Below are positions 1 to 10,692 of a stretch of 64,000 bases of DNA, one piece after another. The position numbers were made by a program, and so were the translations under genes. This DNA is from Monarcha castaneiventris obscurior. Its lineage: Eukaryota > Chordata > Aves > Passeriformes > Monarchidae. Each line of letters opens with the position of its first letter. Within the stretch, counting starts at the first letter, position 1. The stretch covers positions 558,001-622,000 of the forward strand of contig JAMPIT010000699.1 in assembly GCA_026261815.1 (NCBI GenBank), written 5' to 3'. Below the pieces are notes generated by a model. That model worked only from the letters and a program-made list of their open reading frames with translations, searched no databases and was not told the DNA's origin.

Positions 1-345
1 GGTGAGAGGGATGGAGACCCCCGAGCATCCCCCAGGGCCAGGGGGACAGAGACCCCCGAGCATCCCCTGGATTGAGAAGGATGGAGACTCCCCCAAGCAT
101 CCCTCTGGCACAGGGGTGGGAGGGAGGGAGACCCCCCCAGGCATTCCCTGGGGTGAGAACGATAGAGAGCCCTGAGCATCCCCTGGGGTGAGAGGGACAG
201 GGACACCCCTTCGGGAATGCCCTGGGGTGAGAGGGACAGGGACACCCCCTTGGGAATGCCCTGGGGTGAGAGGGACAGGGACACCCCCTCGGGAATGCCC
301 TGGGGTGAGAGGGACAGGGACAACCCCACCAAGCCCCTCCCAAGC
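1..345. repeat. 39-bp minisatellite
   Basis: Tandem repeat with core GGGGTGAGAGGGACAGGGA. The cleanest part is 175-325, where GGGAATGC recurs at 213, 252 and 291, giving a 39-bp period; upstream units are more diverged. Because 39 is divisible by 3, frames stay open across it, but no coding sequence is supported. Confidence 0.85.
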
Positions 346-1085
346 ATCCCCTGGGCACCAGACAAAATAAACTTGGCAGAAATCAAACTTAACTCTACAT
401 AAAATGCTTTGAGCAATGTTTGCTCTTCCCACAAGTCACTTGTGCTGAAAACACAAACAAACCCCAAACACAAATAAACCGACAGTACAAGCAATTATGG
501 TGGCAATTCAAAGTTCCATCGATTCCCCCACAGCTCCAGCTCAGCTGCTGGCAGGTTCCTGTAAAAGAAAAGTGACAATTCGGCCCAATACAGATGATTA
601 AAAGAAAGAAAAACTCTGTGTAGCTGTCACAAAGGTGGCAGGGACGAAGAGAAAAATTATTTTCACGTTTGGCAAAGCCCCCCAGGCTGTGAAAGAGAAA
701 AGGGGGGAGAGCAAGGGAGGGACAGGGACAGAGACCTCCCCTGGGGAGGGGCAAGTGTGACACTGTCCCCTGTGTGCGTGGCCTTCCCGGGGTGGGGGTT
801 TCACACTGAGCCAGTCTGGGTAAGGGGGGTGGTGTTCATGCCCCTGAGCAGGGGTTACCCCACAGCCCCAAATCTCTCCTCCTGCCCCCTTGCGTGGGGG
901 ATGGGGGTGCAAATGTGGCCTCAGCAAATGGGTCTGGGGGCTGTGGCCTCCCCCAGCCCAACCCCAGCCAGGGATGATTTTCAGGACAGCTCTGGGCTTG
1001 GCTTTCTGGTGGATTCATTCGTCTCCCTCAGCCTTATTTACTTCTTATACTAAAGAACTGTTACTCCTTTTCCTGCATTTTTGCT
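346..1085. other. no gene seen
   Basis: Mostly unique sequence after the minisatellite. Short open frames on both strands lack recognisable motifs or splice context. I see nothing supportable. Confidence 0.5.
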
Positions 1086-1445
1086 TGGGAGCCCTGTAAT
1101 TGTGGGATTTGATCCCAGGGGATCATTGGGGCACTGCTGGGTCACATGGAACCAAGGGGCCGCTGTGATTCCGAGAGGCCCCAAGGATCCAAGGAGACCT
1201 TTGTGCTCCTGCAGGTCCTCATGGAATCACGGAGTCCCCCATGACCCTGCAGGGCCCCACGGAACCAAGGGAACATGGAGCAGCTCTGGCTGCCTTGGGC
1301 TCCTGGGGCTGCCTGACAGCTCCGGCTGAGCTTGGCATGGCCAGAGCTGCTTCTCATCTGCCCCTGCAGCGCTGGGGCTCCGTGCTTTCCTTCCTGTGTG
1401 TGTGGGTTTTGCACGGCCTGGTTTTTGGTAGCGGGGGGGCCACAG
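1086..1445. repeat. 75-bp-family minisatellite plus duplicated flank
   Basis: Diverged units of a 'CATGGAACCAAGG...GTGACAC' minisatellite are followed by a segment beginning near 1268 (GGAACATGGAGCAGCTCTGG). That segment recurs almost unchanged at about 34280-34430, so the pair is an ancient segmental duplication. The same minisatellite family appears at 8.4-8.9, 23.7-25.5, 34.0-34.3 and 42.4-43.1 kb. Confidence 0.7.
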
Positions 1446-1599
1446 AGGTGGCTCCTGTGAGAAGCTGCTGGAAGCTTCCACCATGTCCAGCAGAGCCAAT
1501 CCCCGATGGCTCTGAAGATGGACATGGCAATGGCCAAGGCTGGGCCAATGAGAGAGGCTGGAAACGCCTCTGTGATAACAGATTTAAGGAAGAAATTAA

Positions 1600-2512
1600 A
1601 ACAAAGGGGATCACAGTGTTTTTCTAGTCAGAGAAGAGGAGGAGGTGAGAACATGTGAGGGAAACAACAGGGAGACACCAAGGGCAGTGGAGAAGGAGGG
1701 GGAGGAGGTGCTCCAGGAGCCGGAGCCAAGATTCCTCTGCAGGCTGTGGTGAGACCATGGTGGAGCAGCTGTGCCCCTGCAGCCCCTGGGGATCCACGGG
1801 GGATGCAGAGATCCACCCACAGCCCCTGGGGATCCACAGGGGATGCAGAGATCCACCCACAGCCCCTGGGGATCCACAGGGGATGCAGAGATCCACCCGC
1901 AGCCCCTGGGGGAGATGCCCACGCCGGAGCGGGTGGATGCCTGGAGGAGGCTGTGATCCAGTGGGAGACCTGGTGCAGAGAGGGGCCCTGCTCCCAGGCT
2001 GGAGCAGCCTGTCCTGGAAGAACTGAGCCCATAGAAGAGTGACCCACGCCGCAGCAGTTTTGGGAGGACTGCTGCTCGTGAGATTGGAGCCACGTCAGAG
2101 ACGTTCACAGAGAACTGTCTCCTGTGGGAAGGGACCCCACGGTCTCACAGGGGAACAGCTCCTCTCCCTGAGCAGCAGGAGAAGCCACAGGAGATGAACT
2201 GACCATAATCCCCATTCCCTGTCTCCTGCACCATTGGTGGGAAGGATGGAGGGGTGGGGGGAAGGTGTTTTGAAAGCTCTTATTTCACTTCTCATTATCC
2301 TGCTCTGCTTTTGTTATTAATAAATTATCTTTGTATCTGTAAGTTAAACCTGTTCTGCCCAGGACGGTGTTGGATGAAGGATCTCTCCTGGTCCTTATCT
2401 CAACCCATGAAACCTTTGTTATATTTTCTCTCTCCTCTCCAGCTGTGGACACGAGTGAGAGAGCAGCTTTGGTGGCTGCCTGGAGTCCAGCCAGCATCAA
2501 CCCACTACAGAC
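1600..2512 (+). mobile_element. ERVL-type LTR (solo or remnant)
   Basis: The sequence follows the layout of the common avian ERVL-type LTR as I remember it: a purine-rich start (near 1625-1700), internal 'ATCCA...GCAG' repeats, a stretch with AATAAA (TTATTAATAAATTATC near 2315-2330), then the end CAGCATCAACCCACTACA near 2495-2512. No gag or pol lies beside it. The left boundary is uncertain. Confidence 0.65.
1781..1912. repeat. 40-bp tandem repeat inside the LTR
   Basis: AGCCCCTGGGGATCCAC recurs at 1781, 1821 and 1861, and partly at 1901: three full 40-bp units and one partial. It lies within the ERVL-type LTR, whose U3 commonly carries such repeats. Confidence 0.85.
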
Positions 2513-3464
2513 CTGAACAAAAAAATCCCTGGGCAATGATTCCCCTCTGATCTAAAGACCCCACCCCTCCCACGACAGCCCCGTCCCACAGAAATGTCAG
2601 CGACTGAGCCTCTCGCTCTCCACGGCTTCACTGCTTTGGTACCCAGGGGTTGCCACGGGGTCCCCATCGCCCCTCTGAGCTGGGTTTGGGTGGGGTTTTG
2701 GTGGCTCTGCAGTCCCTGTTGTAATGTGGTTGTTCCAGGTCACAGACCATGATCTCTGGGCTGCCCACTCTGGGTATTTATTTTTGAGTCGCATTTAAGC
2801 TGCAGCTTTGTCCATTCTATTATTCATGTTCAGATTCTCAGCTCCAGGACTCGCTGTGATCCACCTGTGACTCACATCCCAGGGCCATAAAATTCTGAAA
2901 ACTTCACTGATCAGCCCAGCAGCCACTGTTGTCTACTTTTAAATAATACAAAACTGTCAGCCCCCGCTGTGGTCACAGGACAGCCAGAGAGCAGGACAGC
3001 ACCGCAGCAGCCAGAGCAGAGGACTCACACAGGGCCCAAGGACAGTGTGGAAGGATAAACAGAGCAGCTCTGAAAGCACCGAGTGCTGCTGCTCCCTGGC
3101 ACTGCTGCTGTGCTGGGACTCAGTTTCTCTCCCCCTCTGCACACAGGCACTGCCCTGCCAGATTCATATGAGGTTTGAAAGGAAAGATTTTTGACAAACA
3201 AGTTTCTTCAGGATCCTTTATTTTGCTAAAGTGCACAGAGAAGATGTTTCCGCATTTACACTCTCTTTTGTTAAAATATAAGGTATAAGCAGTGAATTAG
3301 AAATACTAATGGGATGATGATAGGATAAACAAAATTTCATTGAGCACATTATCACAAAATAAAAAAGGAAACCCTACACACACACAACCATTATGAAAAA
3401 CTTGAGAAGACAGGCTGGGCCTGTAATGAGTTACACTGAAGGCTATGGAGAACAAACCTGGCAC
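2513..3464. other. 3' flank of olfactory receptor 1
   Basis: No gene seen. AT-rich from about 3150 to 3460. It lies downstream of the minus-strand receptor and probably holds its 3' untranslated sequence. A second minus-strand AATAAA (TTTATT on plus, near 3217) could be an alternative poly(A) signal. Confidence 0.45.
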
Positions 3465-3470
3465 TTTATT
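3465..3470 (-). terminator. poly(A) signal overlapping the receptor stop codon
   Basis: Plus-strand TTTATT reads AATAAA on the minus strand. It overlaps the TAA stop of olfactory receptor 1 (3466-3468). Whether it is used cannot be seen here; another AATAAA lies about 250 bp further on. Confidence 0.35.
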
Positions 3471-4425
3471 GCTTCTGAAAAGCATCAATCATTTTCCTCA
3501 GGGCATCCCTGAGCTCCTGGTTCCTGAGGCTGTAGATGAGGGGGTTCAGGGCTGGAGGCACCACTGAGTACAGAACTGACAGGGCCAGATCCAGGGATGG
3601 CGAGGAGATGGAGGGAGGCTTCAGGTGAGCAAACGTGGCAGTGCTAACAAACAGAGAGACCACAGCCAGGTGAGGGAGGCACGTGGAAAAGGCTTTGTGC
3701 CGTCCCTGCTCAGAGGGGATCCTCAGGACAACCCTGAAGATCTGCACATAGGAAAAAACAATGAAGAGAAAACATCCAAGTCCTAAAATAGCACTAAAAG
3801 CAAGAACACCAAGTTCCCTGAGGTGGAAACGTGAGCAGGAGAGCTTGAGGATGTGTGGGATTTCACAGAAGAACTGGCCCAGGGCATTGCCCTGGCACAG
3901 AGGCAGGGAAAACGTATTGGCCGTGTGCAGCAGAGCATTGAGAAAGGCACAGGCCCAGGCAGCTGCTGCCATGTGGGCACAAGCTCTGCTGCCCAGGAGG
4001 GTCCCGTAGTGCAGGGGTTTGCAGATGGACACGTAGCGGTCGTAGCACATGATGGTCAGGAGGAAATAATCTGCTGAAATGAAGAACATAAAGAAAAAGA
4101 GCTGAGCAGCACATGCTGAGTAGGAGATGTGCCTGGTGCCCCAGAGGGAATTGTGCATGGCTTTGGGCACAGTGGTGCAGATGCAGCCCAGGTCGGTGAG
4201 GGCCAGGTTGAGCAGGAAGAAGAACATGGGGGTGTGCAGGTGCTGGCCGCAGGCTACGGCGCTGATGATGAGGCCGTTGCCCAGGAGAGCAGCCAGGGAG
4301 ATGCCCAGCAAGAGGCAGAAGTGCAGGAGCTGCAGCTGCCGCGTGTCTGCCAATGCCAGCAGGAGGAAGTGGCTGATGGAGCTGCTGTTGGACATTTGCT
4401 GGCTCTGGGCATTGGGTTCTGCCAT
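3466..4425 (-). CDS. Olfactory receptor 1, family 14-like (gamma-c type), intact
   Basis: Single-exon 319-residue seven-helix receptor, expected in the ciliary membrane of olfactory neurons, coupling odorant binding to a G protein. Visible landmarks: an N-glycosylation sequon at Asn13; GN of helix 1 (49-50); PMFFFL (66-71); MCYDRYVSIC at the end of helix 3 (126-135), the family's MAYDRYVAIC; Cys105 and Cys187 for the conserved disulphide; KAFSTCLPHL (244-253); and PALNPLIYSLRN in helix 7 (291-302). Length is normal and no frame is broken. A second ATG at codon 11 (4395) matches the start of the paralogue at 37.7 kb and may be the true start. I assign the bird family-14 expansion from memory of its sequences; the ligand is unknown. 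Confidence 0.93.
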   Translation of the reverse strand: MAEPNAQSQQMSNSSSISHFLLLALADTRQLQLLHFCLLLGISLAALLGNGLIISAVACGQHLHTPMFFFLLNLALTDLGCICTTVPKAMHNSLWGTRHISYSACAAQLFFFMFFISADYFLLTIMCYDRYVSICKPLHYGTLLGSRACAHMAAAAWACAFLNALLHTANTFSLPLCQGNALGQFFCEIPHILKLSCSRFHLRELGVLAFSAILGLGCFLFIVFSYVQIFRVVLRIPSEQGRHKAFSTCLPHLAVVSLFVSTATFAHLKPPSISSPSLDLALSVLYSVVPPALNPLIYSLRNQELRDALRKMIDAFQKQ

Positions 4426-6060
4426 GGAGGAAAAGACAGGGAAGAGTTAGAGATGTCTGTAACCACAATCAAACCCATTTCCCATCCACCCTGTCCTGGA
4501 ACACACAGACACCCTTTCGTGTTTAAGAATTCTGAGGTTTTAGTTTTAAGCTCCCCCATACCTCTCCTGGTATTCCTGACTATCAGAAACTCTCAGCATT
4601 TCTGCTGCCCTCAGGGAGAACAGAGTGAGTTCCCTGAGGCCAGATGATGAGTGGAGACTCAGGGGAGATGCTCTGTCATTCTGACCTGTTCAGAATTTCT
4701 CTGTTTCAATTTTCTCAAATGCAGAATGGTCACTATCTCATGTTTCCCTTAAAGATCACCAGGTGCTGCTGGGAGCAGATGGATCCACCACAGACCCCCA
4801 AATGTCTGTCCCTCTCTCAAGGTCTCAGCACCACATTTGTAGCCAAGGACACCCCTGGCTCATTTCACCACCCCAACAGCATTTTCACACTTGTACCATC
4901 TCTGCTTTTCTCCCTGGGGCTTTCAGGTAACACAAAAATGCTACAGGACAGATTTGGTTCCTGGAGGAACATCCCAGCTTGGAAGGAAACCTCGGGGAGA
5001 GAGCCAAGAGTGCCAGGGATGGCAGTGGATGAAGGGAGATGGAGCTCCTGGCCTGGCTGCACTGCCAGCACTGCCCACAGCCGGGCACTGGGGACAGCGT
5101 CACCCTGAGCCAGCCGTGCCCCCTGCCAGAGCCCCCCAGTGCTGGGCAGCTGCTCCCAGCCCTGTGCTCTGCAGAGGGAACTGGGCCCGGGGCTGCAGAG
5201 CTGCCCCACGGCTCTGCTGCAGCTCTGCCTGCCCAGGAGGGGCTTCACGCCTTGGAGCCCCGGCCCTGAGGGCAGAGGCTTGGCTGGGGGCGACAGCAGG
5301 GAGGGGGCTTGTTCAGAGGGAGGGGCTGCACTGGAGGGGATCCTCTGGACATCTCTAAACTCTCCCTGACACAACATTTCTGGGTTTGTTTTCTCTCATT
5401 CTCTGACCTCATCTCTGCTTCCTGGAGATTTTCCCCCTGGAGCTGTTTCCCTGTGCCTGATCTCTCCCTGCCAGCACTCACAGACCCCAAATCTCTGTGC
5501 ACTCTCCTTGGCCCTACAGAAAGCTGCCTGTGTGCAGGGCACTGGCTGGGGGCACGTTCTGTTTGCAGCTTGGAGAAAGGACTGCTCAGCTTGAGCCTGA
5601 TGGGTGCAGCCAAGGTGATGCTGGTGCTGTCCATAGGCACAGGAGTGGCTGAAAGCATATGAGGGATCTCCTGTGCACCTGCTGATCACTAAAAGTAACA
5701 GTGCAGATAACCCAGGGACTTGACAGAAAAATCCATAATATCTTTAATATTTATCCTTCCTCCTCACCATTCTCCAATAGCAGGACACTGAAAACAGTCA
5801 GGAAATTTCCTCATTTTTTGTCCAAATCCTTGTATTGGAAATATTCTATGAGTGATCAGAGACACTCAGCACATCAGAGCTTCATGAGCATTTCCCCTCC
5901 CCTTACACTCGAGATGCTCTGAGTTGTACTCACAGAATCCGTAGACACTGGGATGTTGCAGCTTCAGGAGATCCCTGCAGGAGCTGCAGCTGCCTTGTCC
6001 TGCAGCCAGAGGCTTCCTGTGCCAGGGGCAGGCAGTGATTGTCCCGCAGTCACTTGTCAG
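4426..6060. other. 5' flank of olfactory receptor 1
   Basis: No coding sequence recognised. In avian receptors this side carries the 5' untranslated exons and promoter, but I cannot place them. Confidence 0.45.
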
Positions 6061-7060
6061 CCCCTTGCCAGCCCAGGCTGAGCTGAAGGCCTGGGTGCCT
6101 CTGTGCTGTGCCCAGACTGGCTGCAGGCAGTGCCCCAGCCCTGCTGGGCTGTGCACAGGAGCTGCTCCTGGCCAGAGCTGTCTCTCTGCAGCGCTGCCGC
6201 TTGCCAGGAGCTGCCTCTGTGCCAGGAGCCCGGCCCAGCTCAGCAGCACAGACACAGCACAAGGACTTGCATGACCCTCTTGCTGCTGAGGCCCTGAACA
6301 TCAGGCCCTCACAGGGACTTGCAGAAACCTCTCAAGAATTCAAGTCAGAATGGAACTGCAAAGTTTATTGAAGTTTTAATGGGTCCCAGTGAGGGACAGG
6401 AGTGAGAAAGTGTCCCCAGGCTCCAGTCAGAGCAGAGAACTGGAGGCAGGGATGCCAGGTGGGGACAAAGAGAAGCCAGGTCTTGGTGCCCTGGGGCACA
6501 GCAGCGTCTGTGCCAGCAAGGGCTGTGAGGAGACACCTTGTCCTGAGGCCCTGGGGCCTCCTGGCACAGCCCCAGCAAGGCTGGGCACTGTCACCCCCTT
6601 GTGCTGCCCTCAGCATCCCCCCCACATCCCAGTGGCCTCAGGGATCTGCTGCAAGGAGTCCCTGGGGAGCCTTGCTCAGGAATGGCCCTGGGGGGCTCCT
6701 CAATGCTCCCAGGGACTGCAGCTTTTTCCAAGCACTTTGGCTTTGGCTTTTGCCTGGGAGTCTCTGAGAGCTTCCTGCAATCCTGGCCTCCAATTATCTG
6801 CCCTAATGAGTCCCTGGAGATTCTTTGTCAGTAACAACACTCACTGGGGCTCATTAATGCTTCAGGGTACTGCAGATTTTTATGACTCTGTGAGAGCTTT
6901 GTGCAATCCTGGCCTCCAATTATCAGCTTTAATGAGTCCCTTGAGAGCTTTGCATTGACACTCAGTGGGGCTCATTAATGCTCTGAGATACTCAAGGTTT
7001 TGAAGGTACTTTGGATTTTCCTTTCCACACTGAGTCTCTGAGAGGATTTTGTGCAATCAC
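6061..7060 (+). repeat. Duplicated unit U, copy A
   Basis: A roughly 1-kb non-coding block occurring three times: here, inverted at 26917-27950 and directly at 40391-41424. Its distal part holds three to four diverged tandem units of about 130-150 bp built on 'CATTAATG...TCCCTGGAGA...GGAGGCCA.GATTGCA'. All three copies abut the same gutted gamma-type element. Copies A and C also lie on the same side of an olfactory receptor, so this is one large duplication. Confidence 0.85.
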
Positions 7061-7499
7061 TGATGCCTGAAGTGGCTCTCCAAAACAGAGAGATTAGACA
7101 AGAATAAGGGAATAAAGGTAGGTATTTCTTTGAAGGGCCTTCTAAGGTACCCTGGGGAGTTCAGAGGCTACTGCCAAAATGGACCCCAAGATGGACTGTG
7201 GGTCATGAGTTCTTCACACTTTTAGAAGTTTGGTTCATTTGCATATCAGGGTTAATTCTTCAATTAAAGCTTCAGTCAGTGATGTAATTTCTCCAAGCTT
7301 GCCCCCCCTTTAGAGGCTTTTGGTTTATACCTTTTGGGCCTAGGACGCTCTGAGTGTCCTTGGAGAGCAGGTCTGGAGAGGCTTTGTTATGTCTGCCTAG
7401 CATGAGAGAGCAGAAGTTAACAGGCTACAAGAGACTTCAGAGTTACACCCCAGGCAGTACAGGATTTGAAAAATATGCAAGTTAAATCTTAAGGCATCA
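7061..7499 (-). mobile_element. Gamma-type LTR, copy A
   Basis: 439-bp LTR with perfect 7-bp terminal inverted repeats (TGATGCC...GGCATCA). The minus strand carries AATAAA in the stretch CTTTGAAG/AAATACC near its 3' end. It is the 3' LTR of a minus-strand element, since a polypurine tract precedes it at 7500-7517. Homologous LTRs lie at 26478-26916, 41425-41859 and 43121-43561. Confidence 0.85.
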
Positions 7500-7517
7500 T
7501 TCCCCCTCTTTAGAGGC
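7500..7517 (-). promoter_or_regulatory. Polypurine tract of ERV copy A
   Basis: Minus strand reads CCTCTAAAGAGGGGGAA directly before the LTR's TGATGCC. This is the plus-strand primer site expected immediately upstream of a retroviral 3' LTR. Confidence 0.75.
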
Positions 7518-7941
7518 TTGACAAGGCCTCTACCTTGTCGAGACTCTATTCTAAATATTCTAAATATCTGCTAATAATATGTGTCTAACAGCGGTAAACA
7601 TCTAACAATAATATATATAAACAAGAATTATTATTACAATTATTATTAACAATTCTTTAATCCAGTGCCAGTTGGGTAACCACGAAATCAGGATGTGGGA
7701 CATATAATCAGAGCTCAGTGTGTTATCTTTCAGTGCTGTCTAATAATGTAAATCTGAGTTAGTTCTCAAATTGTAAACAAATTTTGCTGATCTTCGCACT
7801 TTGACTTAAATGTCAGTTTTGAGCTGTATCCAAATGAATGTCTTTGGACACATTTTGTATGAGAATCAGATGCAAATTTTGGTTCCAAACCTGAGTCAGG
7901 GTTACCAACTGTGTAGATAATAAGCACACGAAAAGAATCAT

Positions 7942-8418
7942 TTAAACGACATCATCTTCATTTGTATCAGGCTCTGTTTTCTCAGTTGTTTCAGGAGCAG
8001 AAGCCTTCTTAACTCTGGAGTAGTGAATCCAGGGTCCTTTGCCAGCCACTTTGACTGCGGTGATGGTGGTCAGCAAAATCTGGAATGCTCCTCTCCCCTT
8101 GGCCTGTAGAGGGTCACTGTCCCAGCACTTAACACAGACCCAGGCTCCAGGCTGGAAGGGATGTGCAGGGGTGTGCAGTCCTATGGGTGTGGATAACACG
8201 ATGTAATTCTGGAGCTTCTGCACAGTGGAACCCAAAGCCATTAGATATCTTTGTACATCAAGTTTCCCCCTCATGTGAATCTCACCTGGAACATGTGGAA
8301 TTTGCTCTGGCCTGTCATCCAGTATTTCATAGGGACTGATGTTATCCCTGTGCCTCGGTTGTATGCGGATCCTCAGGAAAGCTCCAGGCAAGGCCTGAAC
8401 CCATGGCATGGATGTCTC
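7942..8418 (-). pseudogene. Gammaretroviral integrase C-terminus fragment
   Basis: About 155 open codons ending in a stop. The translation carries the end of a gammaretrovirus-type integrase: an ALPGAFLRIR helix, ISPYEIL, and the C-terminal beta-barrel with FQILLTTITAVKVAGKG and a WIHYSRVK tail. The catalytic core and zinc-binding domains are absent because the element jumps here from its 5' LTR. The apparent ATG at 8409 is internal to the old protein, so this is a relic with no predicted activity. The same fragment in copy B (25562-26040) has stop codons; in copy C it is further deleted. Confidence 0.8.
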
Positions 8419-8435
8419 TAAAACCTAGGGCATCA

Positions 8436-8935
8436 CCATCACCTCCCAAGGCTCTCCTGGGTTCCATGAGGCCCCTGTGTGACACACTGGAGCTGCAGTT
8501 CAGTGAGGTTCCATAACCTCACCAGGGTCTCTGGGGTTCAATGGGGCGCGCCCTTCTCGCATCTGAGCCTTGGTTCCATGAGTTCCATCCACTGACAGTG
8601 GTGTCTGTGTTCCGTGAGGCCCAGCTGTATCACATCAGAGCCTTGCTTTCACCAGGTTCCAATATCTCACCATGGTCTCCTGAGCTCCATGAGGCCCCAC
8701 GGTGTCACACTGGAGCCTTGGTTCCATGAGGTTCCATAGCCTCACTATAGTATCTTTGTTCAATGAGCCTTCTCTGAGTCACATTAGAGCCCTGGATCCA
8801 TGAATTTCCTTACCTTCACTGTGGTTTTGGGTTCCATAATTTCCTGATGTGCCACTTTAGCATTTTGGTTCCATGAGATTCCATAGCATCAATGTGGATG
8901 CCTGTGCCCCATGAGGTCCAGGCCTCTCTTGCTTC
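8436..8935. repeat. 75-bp minisatellite, copy A
   Basis: Units of about 75 bp built on GGTTCCATGAGGTTCCATA...CTCCTG.GTTCCATGAGGCCCC. It abuts the 5' end of the gutted ERV, exactly as in copies B (reverse orientation) and C. Confidence 0.85.
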
Positions 8936-9370
8936 CCTTTGTCAAACAGGTATCTGGTGGGGCCGGGCTGGGCCGGGTCGGTCGGGGGTGGCTTGGCTGA
9001 GATCGCAGCCGCTTCTGCTCGCTGGACACCCCCCAGAAGCCAGGCCGACCCTCACCCCTAGTGTGCCCAAAATTCATCTGAGGCTGCTGCCTGGCAAGAT
9101 CATGTGACCAAGAGATAAGAAAATATTCCAGCTGCAAGGCCCGGGTAACTCCTTTAGTGCTGTAAGATTCTTCCAGACCTGATGAAGCCTGCAGACATCA
9201 ATCCTCTCCCAGGTCAGAGGAAAGGGAAAGGTGAAGGCGTGTGAAGAAAACACTATAAAGATGCCCCTGTCAGTGAGGAAGGAAAAGCTGTGACCCCAAG
9301 AGAGGAGAATGAGGAGATGCTTCAATCCTAGAAGCTGAAATTCTGTTGTAAAGCTATGGTGATGGACTAT
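8936..9370. other. no gene seen
   Basis: Short GC-rich stretch near 8955-9010, then unique sequence. No supportable gene. Confidence 0.4.
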
Positions 9371-10158
9371 GATATATCAGAATACCTGTTGTAATTTCAT
9401 GAAAGCATGGGGGGTGGAGCATTCAAACTGCAACCATAAGCAAAAATACTTGTGCTAGAACAAGCAAACGCTGAAGTAGCTGTAACTTGCTGTGAGCAAA
9501 AGTACCTGTGCTGAAATAATCAAATGTTAAAGTAACTGTAATTTGATGAAAAATTTGAGCAGAAATCCCACAAAAGAAAAAGACCTCTGTTCCTAGGCAT
9601 GAAGATACTCCCAGAGATTGTGTTCTTACCCCTCTCAGGCACCTTGATAAGTGAAGAGAACTTTTGTTTCTGAACAGCTCATCCTTAAAAATGGTACCCC
9701 ATTAGCTAAAGGAACCCTTGAAAGCAGTTGTGGGGAAAGCTGTAAGTTGGGGGAAGGGACTTTCACATGCAAGCAGAGAACCATCCTGGGCAGCTGCCTT
9801 GCTGTGACAGTGAAGCTACAAGAGATTGTTTCTTGTGGAGATGTCTCCATAGCATGAGCAAGAGAGACTCCTCTCCCTAAGTGAACTGGAAAACAGAAAT
9901 TATTATATAGGTGGTGAACTGACTAGAAAAATCTCAAGGGTTGTGGGTTTTTTTACATTGTCAGTAGAAGGGAGGAGAGGTGGGAGGAAGAGAGGTGTTC
10001 TGAAGGTTTAGTCTGACTTTTTTTCCCCCTCTTTTAAGTCTGTTAATACACTTCTTTATATTCTTTAAGTATTGTGCCTGCTTTGCTTTTCCTCCTAATG
10101 CTTATTTCACAGAAAGGACATCAGGGAGGTAATGCATAATCTGACCTAAAACCACTAC
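9371..10158. mobile_element. Possible solo LTR
   Basis: AT-rich block with internal near-repeats (AAGCAAAAATACTTGTGCT near 9436 and GAGCAAAAGTACCTGTGCT near 9492), a T-rich tract and an end CTAAAACCACTACA near 10145-10158 like ERVL-type LTR ends. No duplicated flank was found, and the boundaries are guesses. Confidence 0.35.
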
Positions 10159-10547
10159 AACTACTTTTCAGCTTGGTCTAATTGAACAATTTTTCTAAGA
10201 TTCAGACTTCAGAAAATTATGTAACACAGGACCAACATCAAATTCTGTTAACATGAGAGGCCTAAAAATAAGCAAAGACTCCAGACTTGACAAATCCCCC
10301 TGGGCCTTATGGGGGGGACGATCATCAGTGATGACCTGTAGTAAGACCTAAGCCTACTCAAGGCCCATCAACCTATGGATGGACCTGCTCCCATTCCTGT
10401 GCTTCCCACTACAGCCGTGCCTGACATGGACAAGGTCCCTGTCAGCAGCCACAAGGCCACCCTGCCCAGACCAGGGCAGTGGGCCACGCACAGGTCAGTG
10501 ATGGTGAGCTCCCAGGCGCTGCTGTGACACCATCGCCCAGCCTGAGG

Positions 10548-10557
10548 TATAAAAGGT
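10548..10557 (+). promoter_or_regulatory. TATA box of the 10.7-kb gene
   Basis: GTATAAAAGG is a strong TATA element. It lies about 100 bp upstream of the first ATG (10656) and 145 bp upstream of the long reading frame's ATG. Transcription would be expected to start near 10580. Confidence 0.5.
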
Positions 10558-10692
10558 GGCTGTGCATCAACACAACCAGAGCCGAGGAGACGATCGCAGA
10601 GAAGGAGCTCGCCCAAGGCTACTGAAGGAGTTTTGGTGCCTCTGAGGTAGCTCACATGCATCTCTCTTCACTCAAGGAAGGACTGGCGTACT

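Larger units (their letters stand above)
7061..8435 (-). mobile_element. Gutted gammaretrovirus-like ERV, copy A
   Basis: From its 5' end (8435) it has only 17 nt of the 5' LTR (8419-8435), then jumps straight into the C-terminal end of integrase, an AT-rich tract with no intact env, a polypurine tract and a full 3' LTR. All gag, protease, reverse transcriptase and most of integrase are missing. Copies B and C share the same 5' junction, so the deletion predates the duplication. Confidence 0.8.

Noticed and set aside
3761..4468. Other-frame and plus-strand open frames across the olfactory receptor genes
   Set aside because: Shadows of the real minus-strand receptor frame. Only that frame carries the seven-helix motifs.
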